This document shows positions 26,501 through 41,100 of a stretch of DNA of 64,000 nucleotides, one piece after another. Source of the DNA: Lates calcarifer (taxonomy: Eukaryota > Chordata > Actinopteri > Centropomidae); assembly GCF_001640805.2 (NCBI RefSeq), contig NC_066838.1, forward strand, positions 18,286,749 to 18,350,748, in the 5' to 3' direction. Within the stretch, counting starts at the first letter, position 1; each line of letters begins with the position of its first letter. Under the pieces are notes generated by a model. It did not search any database. It was given only the letters and a program-made list of their open reading frames with translations, and was not told where the DNA came from. The position numbers and the translations under genes are program-made.

Positions 26501-29500
26501 GCTATAATCCAGCTGACCCTCTTAGCTTACATCAGTTTACAGCTAACTGATTTTTTCCTTTGGGAATAAAATCTGCAATCATGACAATCCATTATGTACT
26601 TAGGGGTATGTAAGTGATGAGCACAAAAGACAACAAAGATCCTTTTTGTTGCCTTTATGTGTGTTGAAGAGGGGATTTAAGTGGGACTACAATTAAAGAT
26701 TAATTTCAAATATTGCCTGAACAACACAAAACCCCCAAATATACTTTCAATACCACACATGACAAAGAAAAGCAGTAAATCCTACAATGTGAGAAGCTGG
26801 AACGAAGGAATGTTGGGCATCTAGCTCAAAAAGTGACTTAAACAATGAATCTATTATCAAATACTTTGCTATAGACAAATCCATCAATTGACTTATCAGT
26901 AACAGTAAAACAAGGACTTAATAGAAAAGTAAACAAGCAAAAGCCTATGACTGTGGTCCTTTTATTTTGACATAACTTTCCTGTTAAATGTCAAAATAAA
27001 AGCCAAAGAACTCAAACTTTAAACACACATTTGTTATGAAATACAAAGTATTCTGATCAATGACACAATCTAATATCTGCTTTGTTAATAACTGGCTGTT
27101 ATATTGTCTTCCACATTACCATGGGCTACATAACAGCCCTTGCTGAATTTCTATACAACAAGCTGCAGAGAACACAGTGTCCTGCAGCAGGCAGCTGTCA
27201 TCTGTCACCTGTGTTACCTGCAACAGCTTGCCTCTGATGGGGGGTCTGAAGGGCCAAGCGAGGATTGATCAAAGAGCACCCAATTAGAGGACTGCTGTTA
27301 TTGCTGCTACATGTTGTCTACTGGTCAAAGTCAGGGATCCATGAGGGATGTATAGAAACAGCCCTGGGCACGAGCTGTTTCTGTACATCCCTAGGGTGGT
27401 GTGGTACAATATTTTATACCTTGTGATGTCTAGGGAGCAAGAAGAAATACTTCAACAACATATTCTTCTTTTCTTTCCCATCCCCACACTTTTGCTGCCG
27501 AGAAACATCAGTCAGGCTTTGTGAACTACAGACCTGGGAGATCACTAGAAACAGCTTACTGTCCTGAAATTTACCATTTATGGTAGCTCCCCAGCTACTG
27601 CAAGCAGCTCCATGTGTGCACAGGTACTGACTTTCCACTTTACGAGGAGACATTAAAGCCCGCCCCCCCCCGATGCGAACATGGCAGGAAAGGACTTTCC
27701 AGTCAAACATCCCCGAAGGAGAGTATATTTTAAAAAACTAAACGGTGGCTCATATTCACAAATGCAGACAAACAAGCACTCTACATGCACTCACACTATG
27801 CCCAGCAGCAGAAATTCATTAAATATCTTGTTACCGGCCACTTGAAGCCATCCCTCATCCTCTCCAAAGCAGTGGGACACAACTACAAAGACAGTTTCGG
27901 GTATTAACACTGAAACCTTGTAAGCTTTTGAAGTGAGCAGTGGTTTTTTAAAATGGGAGACAACAATCAGATGCAAATGGACTCTCCCCCCTGACTGTGG
28001 TCAGATTAAAAGATCTTAGCTGTTACTCTGATTGAGTTTGGCAGGAGTGGCGTGTTGTTTGTGAGTGTGTATTTGCGTGTAATTTTTCTATCTCTCCTCC
28101 TGTCTGATGCCAAAGTCTCATACAAAGACAACACACATGCTTCAGTGGAGACAAGAGAGCTCCTAACACTTTCCGACTGACTGCCCAGACCAAATGCAGA
28201 AGTAAAAGGACACACGCACACAAGGCATATGCACGCAAGGACACACATGTGATATTAGAAAACAAAACACCAGTATCTTCTTACTGTCCGACCTGAAGAC
28301 TGTAAAGTGAAAGTTCAAGCTGAGAGTGTAATATCAGACGGGAAGTGCGCTCTATTTAGGTAGCTGCAAAATAATGCTCTGTCACTTCCTGTTATCGTCT
28401 GATCACTTGACATTTCTTTGTGTTTGCTGATTCCTATAATTATCATGCCAACACCACAGGAAATGCCAGCACCAGCTCCAAGTGGAGGAAGACCCCAGGT
28501 GCCCTGGGCTAAGAGGAAGTTGTGGGTATAATTACCAGGGTGATGGAGTACACTAATCAGGATGACTGTTAAACGTGGTATCTGCATGTGTGCGAGTGTG
28601 TGTCTGAATTTTCTGTTTGTTTGTGGCTTGGTCAGTATCACCACAAGTTCTCCAGCATCTCTGACCAATATGGAGCATTTCCTTCCTCTTGATTCAACCA
28701 AGTAATGAAGAGAAAACCACAAGCATGGCTTTGATGAGTTTATATATCTGCCTGAGGTGAACAAAGACAAAGAAAAGACTCAAGTTTTTGAGGAAGTTTA
28801 AAGATGCAGAAATACAGATCTAATCATCAAAACTAATGGCTCCCATAGCACGGCTGCCCTCACATAACAGACCCACCCCTGCATTAAATAGTTGTGGACA
28901 CTGTGGGCTAAAGACATCCTTTCCTTTGGCTCTCTCTAAAAGTAAACCTGTCCAGACGTAGGAAAAAAGGGTGAAACATGACTCACAACTTTTTTCCACT
29001 GCCCAGGGGTTCTAGGATTTTGCCTTTCACATGAGGTTACTGTGTGACTCTTTGTGTGTTGGCCTTGAGTACAAGCGGTTTCTACATGGCTGCCTCACCA
29101 TAAATACCAGCTTGTTGGGTTCATAGCTTGACTGACAGCTAATGACGAACTGTTTTTGTTGAGACTGTGTCGCAGAGGTGCTGGTTCTGTTCATTTTTCA
29201 CTTTGTGAAGGTTTCACAACTGTTCTCCTTTAGAAAATTAAAGATCTTCGCACTTAGCAAAACATCAATAATTCAGGTGATGACGATTTGGGTGTGTTTT
29301 GAAAAATAAATACTAATGATTGTATGTTAAAGCTAATACATACTGTTAACAAGTGTTCCCTTCCATTTGCTGTGCAGCTTTTTTTCCGCTACACTGTGGT
29401 TTGTTCTTTCAAAGTCCTTTCTTCATGTAATGTTTCTGTAATTTTGTCCATCCTTTGCACTGTACATGTAAAAGAACCCCACTTCAAGGACAGCAAGATT

Positions 29501-32500
29501 AGGAAATCCAGCACCAACACAGACTTGGATATTCAGAGGTCATACTTTAATTACATTTAAAATAAATCCATCTAATGGACATGATTACATTGATATACGA
29601 GAAGCCTGCTTCTACACAAATACTACGCCAGTCTAAGAGGATCAGACCGCTCTGATGCCGGCGAAGCCCACGATGATCCAGGAAATGTAAGCAGCTGTAC
29701 AGCTGTACAACACTGGCGCTGTACCACGGTATATATGTCAGCCAGACCCTGTAGCTGCTTGGCTCAGCACTGCCCCATTGATCTGGGTCAAAAGGTCATT
29801 GATTAGACCGAGTCTCCCAGTCTCTAGGCAATGCCACAGTGTCTGCCACACACTCAGCCTCAGCTCGGCTCGCACAGCTGCTGCTGGTCGTCATGGAAAC
29901 ACTCAGACTCCCCGCTCCTTAAGACAACTCCCTAGTCAGCTAAATTATAGTGTGCCAAAAAACCCTAAAAGACTGAACACAAACACTAAACATACCAATG
30001 ATGAATAACTGACAAAATACACAAGTGCTGGCTGTGCAATCAGTTCTGCTTTAAATAAGCTTTAAATCACTGTCACACTGCCATGTAATGACATCACTGC
30101 TGTTGATAGTGGTCATCGCTGTGTCACTTCTATTCGATAGAACCTCGGCAGCAGCTTCAGAAAGCATGTATCAACTGGAAGTTGTAAGATTGTCGGAGTA
30201 AAAACAGTCTGAGTGCTGCTTTATCGGAAAGACATCACAAGGGCAATGAACCGAAAAAACATTGGCACTGTTCGCTGCTCACTACATTACTCACCACACA
30301 TCACTTGTTCAAGGAGCCAGAGGGGCTCAGCTCTCACTCCTAATTACACACTGTGGTATAGATGAAAGAGAAAACCAAACAAACTAGAACCAGAACACAT
30401 CGTATGCTGTCCCACTCAGAAATCTTCCCCTGACAAAAAAAATAATAAAAAAAAAACACTGCAGGGAATCCAGGAATCAAGGCAGCGGAAAATTGCCCCC
30501 AATGTACATTCTCAATAAAACATGCAGACATGGCATGTATATTTCAGAGGGCAGTGAGAATTAGCCCACATTCAGCAGCCAGATGCAAGCCCACACACCC
30601 AAACATAACCCAGACTGAGGTTTGGTTTGGAGGGTAATATTTTGTAAAGCAGCAGCACCTGCTTTGCACACTCTGAAATACATATAATCCAAAAACAGAA
30701 TGCATCTCTAGGCAAAGCTCCAGTGTGAATATGTTCATTCATACATAAATATAACATATTAACCTACTACAGAGAGACGATGAAACGCCATTAGTAACTC
30801 ACCAGCTAAACTCAGTTTGCCATCTGCCTTCGATGTTTTCTCTGTTTTCACTCTCTGTCTGAAATCTCTGTAGATCCTTTCATCTCCTGCTGTGTGACAC
30901 AAACATAAACAAACAAAAAAGAGGAAGCAGAGTCCGATCTAGTCCAGCACCGAGCCACGAGGAGGTTGCCTGAGGAGCCCGGAGGTTTTATTAGTGCTCA
31001 CTGGGAGACGGCATGAGTCTGCTACTGCTGCTACTACTCCTGTTCCCTCATCGACTCTCTCTGAACCACCACGCTGCCTCTCTCTCTCTCTGTCTCTCTC
31101 TCTCTCTCTCTCCTCCTCGTCTTTCCTCCCCTCCTCCTCCTCCTCCTCCACCTCTCCCTCCTCCCCTTCACCCTCTACACTGTCCCTGCCCTAAAAAAAA
31201 AAAAAAAAGTGTGCTCCTCCTGCTCTGTGCTCTCCCTGTCCTGATCCCCACACCATTCAGAGCAGCGGACTAAACAATACCTCCGCCGCCGCCGCTCTGA
31301 AAGGAACCCAGGAGCAGTTCTCAGCCGGCAATAATGCCTCCCAACTGTCACCATGGAAACTAATGACGGCCCGGGCTGGCGGCAGGAGGAGGGAGGGGAG
31401 GGAGGGCAAAAAAAAAAAGAGGGGTAGATGGAGAGGGAGGGGGAGAGTTAAGTGAGAGAGAGAGATGAGTGGAGGAGGGAGAGAGGAAAAGAAGTGGCTG
31501 AATGAAAGATGGGGGAAGTGTGTGTGTTTGTATCAGTGGGTGTGCCTGCGCAGTTGTTGCATGAGTGAGTGAGTGAGTGAGTGAGTGTGAGTGTGAGTGT
31601 GTGTGTGTGTGTGTGTGAGTGAGTATATGAGTGAGCTGGGAAGATTTTGGAGGAATCTTTCCGGTATTCATTGGAAACATAGTGCGCTACATAGGTGGAG
31701 TGCCCTTTCTAAGCCTACAACTAATTATTCTCTTTATCAATTAATCATTTAGTCTATAAAATGTCAGAAAATAGTGAAAAATGATCACGATTTATTTCAA
31801 ATTGTTGGTTTTGTCCTGACAATAAGCCAAAAAAATCCAAACAAATTTAATTTACAAAGATGTTAAATACAGTAAATACTCAGTTTTAAGAACATGATGC
31901 TTCATAAAAAGCTCAATCAATCACTTTGAAATTAAAATTCTTGTTGATTATTGTTCATGTCTATCGACCAATCTACTAATCAACTATTGGTTTCAACAGT
32001 TCTTCCCTGAATTGAACATCAAAATTGTTGGTGAGTTATTTTTGTGACAACAGACTGATCATTTCAGCACTAGCTCTTTCCAAAAAACAATTTGTGTTTT
32101 TGATGTGTAAATAATAAATGTTGCTGTATCCCTTAGGGAGCCACTTTACCACAGGTCTCTAGGGAGTACATCCGTGTCTCTGTGCAACTTCCCCCCACAG
32201 ACATGGAGGGGGGATCACAAAAGCTGCCGGGGTGACGCGCCCAAGCTGCTCCAACCCTCTTCATATGCACATATAATTACAACCACCACCACCACCACCC
32301 CACCACCCATATCTCTCTGCGCCCCCCCCCCCCCCCCACTCAATAGTTGGGGTGACATCGGCCTGAAAGAAGGGGTGACGTTAGCCCGACACCGGCTCTG
32401 AACCCACAGACGAATGCCACCAATAACCATGGAAACGCTGATGGAATATCCCCGGTTCCAAAACGATAACAGGGCTTTAAAGCTGGGTGTGAGGAGCGGA

Positions 32501-35120
32501 AGAGAGGGAGAATGTAAAGAAGGGGGATGGGTGGCTGTGTTCGATTTAGATTCAGGAAGCACAGGAGCTTTAAAATTGGAGCTGAGTTGAAAGTGGCTGA
32601 GAGTGGGTTAAGATGGGCCCTGATTGATCCTCTTGTCCTCCTGTTGAAACAGTGACAATAACTACATCCTCCTGTGTAAACCCCCCACCCCAACCCTCAC
32701 CTCTAGCAGCTCATTGTAAGGCCATCTCTCGCCGAACTGATTGAAATTCTCAACGCAGTGAATTATGCATCATGCTGAACGGGGGGAACAGGTGCTGCTC
32801 TCCACAGCAATAAAGCTGGCTGCTCAGCCCAGCCGACCTGCCGAGGTGAAATATTCTCACATGAGGGAAAAGACAAGATAGAGAATCGGTGCTGCTGCAG
32901 ACGCCCTGAGGGGCGATTCAAATACGGGGAAAAACCCATTTCAAATAAGAATAGAGCCTCGCCTTTGTGGGTTATCTAATGAGGCATGGTGCTTGTGCCC
33001 CCTCTTTACACCAAAGAGAGGAATGTGAGCTGTGGGTTACGGAGGAATGTTGAACCTCTCGCCATCTTGTTAAGTCTTTCTAGTTTATGTGCAACAGAGA
33101 TCACCACTCAAAGTAGAATCTGGCTTTAAAAGGAGCAACTGGAAGACTTTGATTTCCATGTTATAGCCTGGAATAACCTCACAGAGAGACAGAGCTGGAG
33201 AATAGAGGACAGAGGAAATGAACAGAGCTGGCACAGTTCTTCTGCCCTTCTGTCACCCTTTACCACTCACTCACTAATTACAACAATGATCTCTTTCCAT
33301 CTGACGACAAAGAAGGAACGTATTTGTCTGTCGCACACAAACGTGCTGGAATATTAATGTCTAGTGCTAGTCTAAATCTTCTCTGCTCTAGTGACCCAAG
33401 GAGGGCATCTGCCACACATCTGGTCAGTGGGTTCACCAACCACATGCGCTCCCTTCTATCCCTGTGTTACTCAGAGGGATGGAAAATACCACTCATCGCC
33501 GGTTTTTAAATTAAAAAAGGATGTGCAGCTTTTCCCTGTTTAATATCAGAATTAAAGACAGCCATTGCCTCATTTTAACCTGAAGAAAGATGTGTTTCTT
33601 TCCCTATTTAGTTCAGAAATTAAGGTCAGCCAATGAGGGGTAGTCAACAAACCTTGTGTCTACATGTGACCTTCTGTCTATGGATTATGCTCTCCAGAAA
33701 TTGCCACAGTCTCCCACCAAGACCCCTTTACTGCAACAAATACAGAGACATGCACACCAATGCTGTCGACAATATGCAAAAAACACCACATCAGCACTGT
33801 TGGAACGCCTGCCAAACTTCTGTCAACCGGCTTTCAAAGGACTGGATTTGATCTGCACATTTTCCTTCTCTTCTTGGCCTACTACAGGCACACTGAGGAC
33901 TTAGCCCAGTTAGAGTCAGAGGGGACTCAGTACAGAAATCTGCATAGATGAATAACTATTTTTTAAATAGCTCAGATCAATCAGTGGGGCTGATGCCATG
34001 GCACACTCGGTTTGGCTGCCTCGGCATGCACCCCGCGGATGAAAGCCGGAAGGAGGACACTGGGCTGTTGTCATGGAGACAATTCACATTCCACAGCATG
34101 TTGACCCGACTCCAGGATTTTTCCAAAAAGCCCTCACACAGAAAGACAACACAGGCACACATGCCTATGAATAAATCTACACACACACACACATTCCCAA
34201 GCCACATACACACAAGCTTAAGCTGGGAAAATGAACAGCTTTAATGTTCACACGTCTCTGAAGGTCCTGGAGAGCCAGCAAGACACAACATCTACACAAA
34301 CCTCAACAGAGGACAGAGGTCGGGGAAGGACAAAGTTAACGCAGCTGGAATCTTCCACTGTTACTGACACACATTCATGTTGACTCACTAAGCCCAAGGA
34401 TCAGCTTTCTTGGAGGGGAAGTGCACTTGCAGAGATTCAATATAGAGATCAATTAGAGCTTTCAGAAGGAAATTAGGTTTGATTGTATTTATGAATGAAG
34501 ACAGGTGATCTTATGTGTCGCACAATTCATCCTCATCCTCTTCCTTCCTTGACTAAAATCATTTATGGTCATTCCAAGATATCTGCCAGCTCAAATATTG
34601 GCCCTCCGACAGTCAACCTTTATCTTAACTCCTCAAACATTCAGCAGCTAAAAATCAAAGAGATGTTTTAAATTACTTTAACAAGCACAGAAGCACACTG
34701 CCATCTTGCCTCTCTTAAGACTCAAAGCTCCTCTTTAAAGGAGAATTCATTAATATTTCACCCAGAGGAGACTCTTTTAATTCATTATTAATATTTAAAC
34801 CTATCTGCTGGAGTACAGAGGTCTTATCTGAATTACAAAGAGGCTGGTGCCGAGTATAATCCCAGTATCTCAAACCTGACAGAAAAACAATGCGCTAGAC
34901 CTGCTGTTCGACTCTGTTAGAGCAGTGCTGACTGGTGGTGGTGAGGTCTGGAAATTGTATGTCTACACTAGTTCCATGCTGTCTGTGGGTGCCTGGCCCT
35001 GGGGCAAGGAGGAGACAGTGGGTGCTAAGCAGAAACAGATGGGGAGAAGAAAATGAGATACTATGTTGCTTCAAAATAACAGCAAAAAATTTATATAATC
35101 AAGTAAGAGTCAAGACTTAA

Positions 35121-35159
<39 letters not shown>

Positions 35160-38100
35160 AAAACAGCTTTCATACTGTAGGTGCTGCTGCTGTGGGATAT
35201 GGGTTCAAATTTCTGTGGTTTCATTCATTACAGACTCAGAGGAAGTGCCTTTGCTGATGTGCCCCAGTTCAAAACATAACTCGGGAATAATTATAATATG
35301 ATTACACTGGTCTCAAACATCTTTATTGTATGATCTGTTTTTCACAAGGCTGCATCTATTAGACCACAGGGGCAGGTTTTTACAGTTAACCAGGAGTCAG
35401 CATTTCAGTAATGATCTCCATCAGTTCTTGTGCAGCCCCTCAGAGAGGACACAGCAGACAGTAAAGCAATATTAGATAGAGCAGACAATAAATACAGTGG
35501 ACTCCTTATTTGAATTGGATCACTGTCTGGAGGTCAGATTATTGTAGTCTGTGTAAAGCAAAGACTAGTGGACAATGCATAAAAATAAACCCTTAAATAA
35601 ATAAACACTTCAATACATTTTGTTTTGTTGGTTTTAGAGACCCATTTTTTTCTTTCCTGCAGCACTCTGTGCTTGACCAGCTTTAAAGTGCGACATTCTG
35701 CTTGTGGAGCATCATTATTTGGTGTTGAAAGAGGTGTGATTCATTTTCAGATGCTATGCTGTTTATTTCCACTGTGCTACACTGCAGCGCTTTGTTTATA
35801 TGTGGTGTTATGTCCTTGAGTATGGTCTTGAAAGGTGTGATGAAAGTGAACATCCCCGTGATGGTTTGTAACTATTAAAGGTGTGACTGCACTCATATAC
35901 TGTGTGTGTGAGCGGGTGCACGTGAGCGTGTGTCCACCCCCGGTGCATTTGGTCATCTGATGAGCTGCAGGCTCATCATCTCTCCCTACAGCGCCCAGAT
36001 GGCCTATGATTACGCACGGCTCAGTAGAGATTACTGTGCAGCAGAGACAGAAAGAGAGAAACAGAGAGTAAAAATAAATAGTTCAAATGAGGAAAAAAGT
36101 TGGCACGGAATGAAATGACAACATGAGGTATGTGGGGTCAAAGAAACAGAGTGAAGGGGATAATGCAGGGCAGCTAGCTCCACCCCGCTCAGTATCAACA
36201 CAATTAAAACAAGCACAGAGACCCCACCAAACAACTCCATCTGCACAGAAACATAAAACCCGTGACCAAAATTACAAGCTCAGATTTCATGTGTTGCATC
36301 ATGTTTAAGAGCAAAAGGTGTGTAGGGGGTAGCGGGTGATGGATGACGAAGGTCTGGGTGTGTGTGTGTGTGTGTCAGATGGGAATATCTCTAGCAACGG
36401 AATACACAGGAGGGCATTTGTCACCAGCAGTGATTTTGACATGATTGATCACTCAATGGCAAGTGAAGTACACCCAAAAGAGCAGTGTGAAAAATGATCA
36501 ACGCTTCACTGAACCAACACCATTAAACTCTCCATGTGTTTATTGGGACACAGCTTCCTCTGGAAGGAAACCTACAGAATCTGTTCGATAGTGATATTTG
36601 TATGGTTCAAGTGCCATAAGAAGTTGATTTCATAAAAAACTCCAAGGATATTATCACCAACTTTTATAATGTAGTCACCTACAAGGGACAGCTGCTGTGA
36701 CATGCATGTGATTTAGAGACAAATATCTGTAAGGACAGTGAGAGCAAAAGCAGAATGCAAAACATCCAAAGCTTCCACTTGTGAATGAGTCACTACATTC
36801 ATACCTCACCCAGCTCACTGAAAGCACTCCAGACATATTTCTTCCACTGAATAAGATACAACAATGATGCAACCCTACACCGAGTGTCATTTAGAGAAGC
36901 AAGCCCACAAGCTACTTACTGTAATAGGGTTGAATCTTATTGTGGGTGTATGAGTGCTTTACCTATAAGTGTATTGCTGGCACAGTCTCCAAGCTGTCAA
37001 ATAGATTAGAAGAGGAGGATGACTCGCATCTAGCTATTTTGTTTTTGTTTATCACTTACTGAATGCAAGGAGTCGCAGCAGCAGAGTCATGCCATAGTAC
37101 ATGTGTGTGTATGTCCTAGCTTAATGAGAGTCATCATTCAGCTCTGAAGAGTAGCACAATGATAAATGGAAGTTTAACAACCTACAGTAAACATACTTCA
37201 TATTTCGAGAATGTTTTTGAAAGAACATTAATTACAACAATTTAGCTTCAGGCACATAGAGCAGCAGACAGGGAGTGAGCTTCTTGGGGAATCAGCTGAC
37301 ACACATGCATGCACACACATTCACAAAGACACACACACACACACATACACACGGACTAAAATACAGATGCCAAGCAGCCTGAGGCAGTTTGTTGTTTTAT
37401 TACATTTTGACCTCTAGGATCGATGTAAATCTAATGAAGGGCTTGTTAGTGAATTAGGACCTCAACGCTAAAATGAAAAAAAAAAAAAAAAAAATGCTGA
37501 AAGCCTGAAATAATTGTTTGAGGAAGATAATCCACAACGGGCCACAGGAAAGGGATCCATCTGTGTGGATGTAGCTCTCATCTCCTCATTAGGCTCAGGG
37601 TGTTACGAATGTCATGTGATGAGAGCTGTAACTGGTGCAAAGTACGCTGGGAGAGGGCGGGCAGTCCAGCAGCCATAGGAGCTCACAGGTTCAGATCTCT
37701 GGGTGATAACTTAAAACAAAGGGCGGATCTAGGTGACGCATCTTAATGTGAGGAGGAAAGGGATTCTAAACTACTGTCGAAAATGCAAGTCATTGCAAAC
37801 TGCAGCCGTTTAAGTGATAAGTCAAAGTCCAGATCTCTCTCCCATAAAACGGTGTTATCTAGTTTCACAAAGTCATTACAGAGTCAGAGGAGTATAGTAT
37901 GATAAATGGCTGGTGGGTAGTGCAGACTGTAACAGGGGGAAAAAAAAGTGGAAAGTTAGCCTGCTGTTGCCAAGGTGACCTTCAGTGTGAAACACCTCGG
38001 TGTCACCCAGAATGAGAGCAGCTCGGCTGCTGAGCCACGGATCTATGAGAGAGAGCCGGCAAGACTACACACAGGGAGCCGTAATGATGGCCTGAGCCCA

Positions 38101-41100
38101 CACAACTTCACAAACGCATTACTCTACCTTTAAGAATATGGATGTGAAAGAAGAACCGACCCAACCCTTAAAATAAGGCTGAGTCTACTGATGGCGTCTC
38201 ACCACTGGTTACATACTGTATCACCACCAATTTTTGATCACTTCAACCAAAGAGCTTTTCTGACTTTCTCCATTTTTACAGGTCTGAAGAAGTTAAGTCA
38301 TCAAGTAACTCACAAGAAAAACAGAAAAAAATACAACAAAGTCTGAGAAATAAACATAACTTTGTGGCACATTTTTCTGCTCCTCTCTCTTGTCATCATA
38401 TCACAACCCCTTAAGGAAGTCCTGACTCTCAGATTGAAACTATACTAATACTGTTAGAAATCCTCAGTGATTATTTGTTAAAACAAACATTAAAGAGAGA
38501 GTCATAGTTTCCTGTCTCTTTTTTTCAGCTGCTGGGTGAGATGAAGAACTTTACAGGAATAACAGAACAGTGCCATCTAGTGGTATAATGACTGCTGTAC
38601 ACTCAGCAGAGCAGCGCAAGAGAGGTTCTTTGGAGAACTGGTGGGCTATAAACCATATTTGAATAAATAGAAGAAAGTGGTTCACTGACAGGCTTGTAAA
38701 AGCTGTTTTTCCTGCTTGATTTCATGATACTGAGTCAGCATTTTATGAATGACAGTAATAAGGGAAGAGATCTAGAGTAAGAGGGTGATTCTCAAAGCAC
38801 GCTATTCTAGTAAGGGAAGATAAATCTGCAGTTGTAATAAATCATACCACAAAGATTTTCCACTGACAGCAGCATCTTTTCTCATCAAAACAGCAAATTA
38901 TAGTAGTAATACCAAGACACACTAATAGCAGTTGGGACTGTTGAATGGTGACCATAAAATGCATGCATGCAAAACAGAGAGGCTGCAAACAATACAACTT
39001 TCACTATCTGGCAAGGCCTCATAGTGCACTAAATAAGAGCCCTGTTCAAACAGTCGTGCCATTTAAAAAGGAGCTAATCTGTGTCAGGCTAAGACTGGCA
39101 GTGGGGAAGCGAATAAAGCAAGGAAAAGTTTAGAGTTTCCTGCTGACTGTCAGGCCCTGAGGCTGTGTGGTACAAGGTCATACAAGTGCTGGATTTTAGT
39201 AGCAAAATCTAGTGTTCTGCCTGATTTATTCCTTAACAATAATATACAGGCTTAAAAGGAAGGAAGAGGAAAGGCAGAGAGACAATGGTTAATGACAACA
39301 GAAGGGCAGAGCAGAAGAGGGCGGAGGGTGGGAGGGAACCCAGGGGAGAGAGCAAGGAGAATTCAGCACAGGCTGCCTTTGTTGGCTGCAATCAGCCAGA
39401 CTAGGAAGACATTTACAACATGGTTTATGGCTATATCAGGTGAGAGAATGCAAACGGTGGAGTGTGTGTGGTGATTAGGAGAGGGGGGATGTTAGGGGGG
39501 CGCTAAACTTAGCTGTAAGATCAAGGACATAAAGGCCTTGAGGAGCACTCAAGATTTTGTAAATCAGCATATACAGTTGATCATTCTCTAAAGCATATGA
39601 TATCAGATTTTAGATTGATTTCCTACCTTCCAGGCAGCCAATGGTTTCATCTAACAGTGGTATAATGAAAATCAGCTTCCAGAAATCGGAGATGAGTAAT
39701 CGATCATCATTTCATTGTCAGAGTTACATCAGCATGTGGAAATGCGGTTGCAAGCAGGGAATGCTTTAAAACCAGCATCCATGTAAAGCAAGAAAAACCC
39801 ACACTGTCCTTCTAACAATGTCCATGTTTAGCTATCAATTGGCTTTTTAATGCTGTACTTCTGTGAAACTTACTCTCAAATCTCCAACAAGCGTCCTTGA
39901 AAGCACAGCCATAGAGAGTTTCTGCAGAACAATTCCTGCTCATAACAGAATCCCACATAAAATAATGTAACCTTGACAAAGGTTGAAAGATTTTTATACC
40001 GCAGAGAAATCTATGGGGACCAATTTCTGCCTGGAACATTAAAAAATAATAAATCTTATGAGCTTTATGCCAATATTTGACAATTCTGAAAAATCAAATA
40101 ATAATCAGCATATTGACAATTGCATAACATAAACAAACTTGATGAGGATCCCTTAAAGGTTAAGGCTGGTGATATTGTCGACAAATTACATGAGTAAACT
40201 GAAATCAACAGTGCTTTACTCCATCTCTCAGTATTTTCTAACTTTCCCAGCCCATTTGTGGAACTCAGCCTCAGCCAACTTGATCCCACTGAAGATGTAA
40301 ATCTTTAAAAATAGGTCACGAATATATACTTTGAGCTGCACACTGTAGATTTGAACAAGAGAAAATGTATTTTGGGGGGAATTAATTTTCATGAATAGTT
40401 CTGTTGAACAAGATAGTATTTACAGCAGCAGGACAGTTTCTGTAGAACTGGCTCACAACAGACTACAGTGCCCATGTTTATCGTAATAAAGGAAGATGTC
40501 ATCTGGTACAATTGCGTGGCTCATTGATGTTTTTAATAGCCTTTGGACAACAATTGAATTCTATGACACAGAGGAATAAGTCACATCAGGCTTTTTATAC
40601 ACAGACACTTGTTAATTGGTTCAATTAAAGGGGCTATTCATACATTTTTTTCTGCCGTTGAACGTGGTTTCTTGTCGGGAGCGGTTGGTGGGGATGATCT
40701 TTGCCAAGAGCCTCAGCCATCACTGCGTTTATAATACAAGAGGTTATAATACGCCCTCTGAGCAGCGATTCTTCATCAGGGCAGACAGGACGCTACAGAG
40801 ACTCCTGATAGGAAAGTGATGGGACAGACTAGCTGGGCCGGGGGCTAGCTGGTTAGCATGCTAACTTCAGTAGAAGAAAAGAAATGAAAGAAACAGATGC
40901 AGCACAAGAGTTAAAGTTGGTGCTGCTTTCCACTTCTGGAGACAGCTCTTGGCAAGTGAAGGAATGAAGTTTGAAGCTGAACTCGCAACATTTCTTCTTG
41001 ACTGGTTTCTTCTGAACAGCTGTTGACGCTAATGCCAGCTTTTGTTGCGATAGCAAAAACTTACATATAGCTCCTTTGAAGAATTGTGACCTAAATACAG

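Larger units (their letters stand above)
15941..30802 (-). other. long fgd3 intron between exons 2 and 3
   Basis: About 15 kb with no supported exon. It contains simple repeats (16295-16323 TG, 20523-20557 AC), a family B fragment (about 16436-16560), a family A end (about 21855-21905), family A copies at about 24714-24956 and 26765-26900, and a GTTAGCATGCTAAC-type repeat at about 19640-19935. ORFs of up to about 150 codons show no signature. A hydrophobic frame at 29642-29737 is discussed under findings. Confidence 0.6.

Noticed and set aside
30994..31273. Plus-strand Ser/Leu/Pro-rich ORFs
   Set aside because: Produced by TC, TCC and A repeats in the proximal fgd3 leader.
35121..35159. Regularly spaced repeats considered as a CRISPR-like array
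   Set aside because: Plain tetranucleotide microsatellite; no spacers and a vertebrate setting.
35930..36118. Plus-strand frame with [16 protein letters not shown] after a CTCTCCCTACAG acceptor-like site
   Set aside because: Short, no donor found, drifts into an A-rich tail and matches no family I know.
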